Origin: an uncultured Eubacteriales bacterium
GTDB lineage: Bacteria > Bacillota > Clostridia > Christensenellales > CAG-314
NCBI GenBank assembly: GCA_900546875.1
Contig: URET01000032.1
Coordinates: forward strand, 1-15,508
Direction: 5' to 3'
Length of the DNA: 15,508 bases
Part shown: one piece after another, positions 13,231-15,508 of the stretch
Layout: every line of letters begins with the position of its first letter
Position numbering within the stretch: the stretch's first letter is position 1
Position numbers and translations under genes: made by a program
Notes under the pieces: model-generated
The model's database searches: none
What the model was told of the DNA's origin: nothing
What the model saw: only the letters and a program-made list of their open reading frames with translations

Positions 13231-13352
13231 TCCGCGAGGTAAATGTAATGAGATAAAAGCCGGAGCAGAAGAGGAATGGCTGAGCTCAAAACCTCGCGGA
13301 GATCGTACGGAAGAGGAATGGCTGAGCTTAAAACCTCGCGGAGATCGTACGG
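13231..13352. repeat. 42-bp tandem repeat with an inverted 10-mer partner
   Basis: Two adjacent 42-bp copies (13269-13310 and 13311-13352) differ at a single base (C/T after GAGCT). Each holds ACCTCGCGGA (13291-13300, 13333-13342), whose exact reverse complement TCCGCGAGGT occurs at 13231-13240, so either copy could pair with the upstream arm. The 42-base length is 14 codons, and an 88-codon frame runs through it, but no gene is convincingly supported. Confidence 0.9.
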
Positions 13353-13459
13353 CTGCCGCTTTTCTTCCGGGTCTTCCGTAAATACTGACATACTGACGGC
13401 TCGGGATCCGAACGGATATAAAAAAGAGGCTGAAATCGGTTTTTTTTTGTTTGTAACGG

Positions 13460-13488
13460 TTGAAATCGCGGGGAAATTCTGTTAGAAT
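13460..13488 (+). promoter_or_regulatory. Strong orphan sigma-A promoter
   Basis: TTGAAA (13460-13465) and TAGAAT (13483-13488) are exactly 17 bases apart. The predicted start is near 13495. No coding frame with a ribosome binding site follows on this strand until the transporter at 14064. A long T-run lies just upstream (13440-13448). Confidence 0.75.
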
Positions 13489-13494
13489 AAAAAT

Positions 13495-13680
13495 ATAGAG
13501 AGGCTGTCCGGCTCAGAAGCGAAACCGAGGGAGCAGGCAGGGGAGGATATCTTTCCTGACGCACAAGGCGTATTTTATTCTTTACGAAAAAACGCCGTAT
13601 AAGCAACGGATATCCGGACTCGGCGGGTAAAGTGCGGCTTATTGAAAGGAATTCGGATCCGGGACCCTGATGTATTCATA
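13495..13680 (+). ncRNA. Candidate structured non-coding RNA or long leader
   Basis: Starting at the promoter above, the stretch has no open frame with a ribosome binding site but holds several nested pairings. GGCGTATTTT (13567-13576) pairs with AAAAAACGCC (13587-13596), with one mismatch. This lies inside GGATATC/GATATCC (13545-13551 with 13609-13615). Outer or alternative pairs are GTCCGG/CCGGAC (13506-13511 with 13614-13619) and CCGAG/CTCGG (13525-13529 with 13619-13623). The last ones share bases and would exclude each other, as in a switch. It matches no riboswitch, 6S, SRP or RNase P core I can recall. The 3' end is not clear; it could instead be the leader of the transporter gene. It runs against the 3' side of spoIIID. 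Confidence 0.4.
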
Positions 13681-13685
13681 TAAGC

Positions 13686-13952
13686 TCAGGAAAGAGGACG
13701 GGTTTTCTTTTGTCTGAGTTTTTCCGCGCGTGCTAATCCGCCTCGGATATGGCGTACCGATAAATTGAAGGACAGCAGACTTTTTACTTCTTTATAAAGT
13801 GAAGGATCTATCAGCCTGAGTCTGGCAGTGATGTCTTTATGCACCGTGGACTTGGAAAAGCCGAGAGCTTTGGCTGTTTCGCGCACGGTGGTCCGGTATT
13901 GCGTTATGTATCTGGCTTCGCGGATCACGCGTTCGATCATATCATTATCCAT
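13686..13952 (-). CDS. spoIIID: Sporulation transcription factor SpoIIID
   Basis: This 88-residue DNA-binding protein acts in the mother cell during sporulation, switching genes on or off between the sigma-E and sigma-K stages. The helix-turn-helix spans about 22-42 (TVRETAKALGFSKSTVHKDIT), the most conserved part of the family, followed by the EVKSLLSFNLSVRHIRGG segment and a basic tail (RAEKLRQKKTR) that contacts DNA. The Bacillus protein is about 93 residues. The frame is open further upstream, but MDNDMIERVIREARYI matches the family start, so the ATG at 13950-13952 is chosen; no strong ribosome binding site precedes it. It is divergent from the MFS gene, 111 bases apart. Its presence implies an endospore-forming lineage. 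Confidence 0.92.
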   Translation of the reverse strand: MDNDMIERVIREARYITQYRTTVRETAKALGFSKSTVHKDITARLRLIDPSLYKEVKSLLSFNLSVRHIRGGLARAEKLRQKKTRPLS

Positions 13953-14026
13953 GATAGAAATATATGCCTGTATACGGGCGATAATGCCTGTTGTTTTAAT
14001 AAAAAGCCGGCTGATGAAAAAGAAAG

Positions 14027-14040
14027 GGCGGAATGCCGCC
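14027..14040 (+). promoter_or_regulatory. Hairpin in the MFS gene leader
   Basis: GGCGG and CCGCC pair around AATG, ten bases before the GAGGAGG ribosome binding site. Being so close, it may modulate ribosome loading. No clear promoter was found between it and spoIIID. Confidence 0.4.
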
Positions 14041-14063
14041 GGAAAAAGCGGAGGAGGATTATT

Positions 14064-15458
14064 TTGACTGCACATAATGAAAAAGAAAAAAGGAAATGCG
14101 GTTTATGGACGGGATTTTTATTATTCGGGCTGGTCGGGCAGATAGCCTGGGCGGTGGAAAACATGTTTTTCAACGTGTTTTTGTACAATTCGTTCAATGC
14201 GGACGTTGCGAGGCTTGTTTCTCAGGGCGCATACGACGGGATCATGCCTCTTACGGGAGTCAAACTCATGGTCCAGCTTTCCGGTCTGACGGCTACCGTC
14301 GCAACACTTCTTGCCGGCGCTTTTTCCGACAGGGTAGGCGACAGACGACGTATCATAAGTATCGGATACATCATTTGGGGGCTAACGGTAGCGTCATTTG
14401 CTTTGATAACGGAGAGCAATGTGGCAGCACTTTTCGGGCTGGAGTCGGCTGATGCGATTTCGGTTTCCATTATACTCGTCATAATAATGGACTGCGTGAT
14501 GACGTTTTTCGGTTCTTCCGCCAACGACGCCGCTTTCAACGCCTATGTGACCGACGTTACCACTGCCGATAACAGAGGTAAAGTCGAAGGCGTACTTTCG
14601 GCTTTGCCGCTTGTGGCGATGCTGCTGGTTGCCGGAGCGTTCGGTATAATAAAAGACGCCATAGGATATCCGGCGTTGTTTTCGATCCTGGGAGCGGTGA
14701 TATCCCTGACGGGTATTGCGGGGCTTTTCATTCTGAAGGATTCGGACGCCCTTAAGCCGGTCAGAAACAATTTTTTTGCAGACGTATTTTACGGTTTCAG
14801 AGCATCGGTAATAAAAAGCAACGGTTTGCTGTATCTTACATTTATCGGGGTCGCGCTGTACGGTATCGCTTCACAGATATTCTTTCCGTATATGATCATA
14901 TATCTCGAACATTATCTGAAGCTTTCCACCATGGAGTATTCGGTGGTGTTGGGAACGGTTATTGCCGTCGCAACTGCGGCGGTCATATTCTTCGGCAGGA
15001 AATCTGACGGGAAAAACAAAACCGTGATGCTGATGACAGTGCTTGCGGTATTCATAGCGGGACTGACATCCATGTATTTCGTAAAGGGGATGGAAAAAGC
15101 CGTGCTCATACCGCTTTTATGTCTGACGGGAAGCGTGGCGATATTCGGGTATGTGGCGGTGCTGGCGATGTTCAACGCGGAGATACGCGACCGGACTCCC
15201 GCCGGCTCAGCGGGAAAACTGCAGGGTACGCGAATATTTTTCTATGTGCTGCTTCCCATGTTCATAGGGCCTGAGATAGGCGGGTGGGTAATCAACGTTT
15301 TTAATTCGGGCAGCTATGAGGACACCGTGAGCGGAGCGGTAGAAAGCGTACCGGTCCCCGAGATATTTTTATTTGCGGCGATCGCGGCAACATTGGTATA
15401 TATACCCGTGGGGATCATGTATCGCAAAGGCAGTCCGAGACTATCAGAGAAAAACTGA
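14064..15458 (+). CDS. MFS transporter, GPH/SLC45-like
   Basis: This 464-residue integral membrane protein has about 12 predicted helices. After a short charged N terminus, helix 1 carries GQIAWAVENMFFNVFLYNS (25-43). The major-facilitator A-motif is GAFSDRVGDRRR (85-96). The first half ends around 225, and a cytoplasmic link (226-250) precedes the second half. The early VENMFFNVFLYN stretch is typical of sugar/cation symporter-like MFS members of Clostridia, so a glycoside or related solute is a reasonable but unproven substrate. An open frame continues upstream, antisense to spoIIID, but GAGGAGG (14051-14057) lies six bases before the TTG at 14064-14066, and that start is chosen. A further gene may start 20 bases after its stop. 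Confidence 0.88.
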   Translation: MTAHNEKEKRKCGLWTGFLLFGLVGQIAWAVENMFFNVFLYNSFNADVARLVSQGAYDGIMPLTGVKLMVQLSGLTATVATLLAGAFSDRVGDRRRIISIGYIIWGLTVASFALITESNVAALFGLESADAISVSIILVIIMDCVMTFFGSSANDAAFNAYVTDVTTADNRGKVEGVLSALPLVAMLLVAGAFGIIKDAIGYPALFSILGAVISLTGIAGLFILKDSDALKPVRNNFFADVFYGFRASVIKSNGLLYLTFIGVALYGIASQIFFPYMIIYLEHYLKLSTMEYSVVLGTVIAVATAAVIFFGRKSDGKNKTVMLMTVLAVFIAGLTSMYFVKGMEKAVLIPLLCLTGSVAIFGYVAVLAMFNAEIRDRTPAGSAGKLQGTRIFFYVLLPMFIGPEIGGWVINVFNSGSYEDTVSGAVESVPVPEIFLFAAIAATLVYIPVGIMYRKGSPRLSEKN

Positions 15459-15477
15459 AGAAAAGGGCGTCGGTGAA

Positions 15478-15508
15478 ATGAAAGCATGGGCGGTATTGCA
15501 GAGGAAGT
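15478..15508 (+). CDS. Possible start of a next gene (partial, cut by window end)
   Basis: An ATG 19 bases after the MFS stop opens a frame reading MKAWAVLQRK to the window edge. A weak GGGCGTCGGTG stretch precedes it. Ten codons are too few to name a product. The spacing would suit an operon with the transporter. Confidence 0.35.
   Translation, partial: MKAWAVLQRK

Noticed and set aside
13115..13381. An 88-codon plus-strand frame through the 42-bp repeat
   Set aside because: It has only a TTG start, with AAGGAG ten bases away, and composition set by repeats; no domain is recognisable. Kept as a repeat, not a gene.
13495..13640. 6S, SRP or RNase P RNA
   Set aside because: The conserved cores I know (such as the SRP GGAAGGAAGCAG loop) are absent or only loosely similar.
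13839..14063. Upstream extension of the MFS gene
   Set aside because: It is antisense to spoIIID, and a GAGGAGG site sits six bases before TTG 14064.

Overview
The window looks like chromosomal DNA of an anaerobic, endospore-lineage Firmicute (class Clostridia, probably an uncultured gut-type lineage). The reasons are a SpoIIID homologue, a DUF2225 zinc-ribbon protein, a MurG with the HESD variant of its loop, strong AGGAGG-type ribosome binding sites, several GTG/TTG starts and well-formed sigma-A promoters (TTGnnn, 17 bp, TAnnAT). The placement is inferred from gene content alone. No rRNA, tRNA, CRISPR array, transposase or phage gene was seen.

Layout. 1-529: two extra, decaying tandem copies of the 3' end of a sensor histidine kinase gene. 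347-2468 (minus): response regulator, then histidine kinase, from one clear promoter, with a strong hairpin between the cistrons. 2698-3342 (plus): DUF2225 protein. 3343-3709: an AT-rich array of about ten CCGGATATTTTT-like units. 3710-4474 (plus): SAM-dependent methyltransferase, followed by a three-helix-junction-like structure and a bidirectional terminator shared with the convergent gene at 4723-6111 (minus), a membrane-anchored protein with an InlB-B-type repeat domain. 6382-7990 (minus): nth then lplA from one promoter. 8000-8606: intergenic DNA with a 105-bp direct repeat and one possible small ORF. 8607-9608 (plus): S66 LD-carboxypeptidase/MccF-like peptidase. 9711-10421 (plus): XRE-type HTH fused to a triplicated two-helix membrane unit. 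10588-12998 (minus): CPA2-type cation/proton antiporter, then murG, separated by a partial copy of the antiporter 3' end. 13000-13685: antiporter promoter, 42-bp tandem repeat, and an orphan strong promoter leading into a structured non-coding stretch. 13686-13952 (minus): spoIIID, divergent from an MFS transporter (14064-15458, plus). The start of one more gene may lie at the right edge.

The genes do not form one pathway. They are short housekeeping or regulatory units: signalling, DNA base excision repair, lipoate salvage, peptidoglycan synthesis and turnover, ion homeostasis, sporulation control and transport. What ties the region together is its non-coding DNA. Four separate short tandem duplications occur in 15 kb, two of them copying the 3' end of an adjacent gene, and there are two candidate structured RNAs. 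The most worthwhile leads are the kinase-tail repeats, the HTH-6TM triplicated protein, the orphan promoter/RNA at 13460-13680 and the junction structure at 4481-4566.
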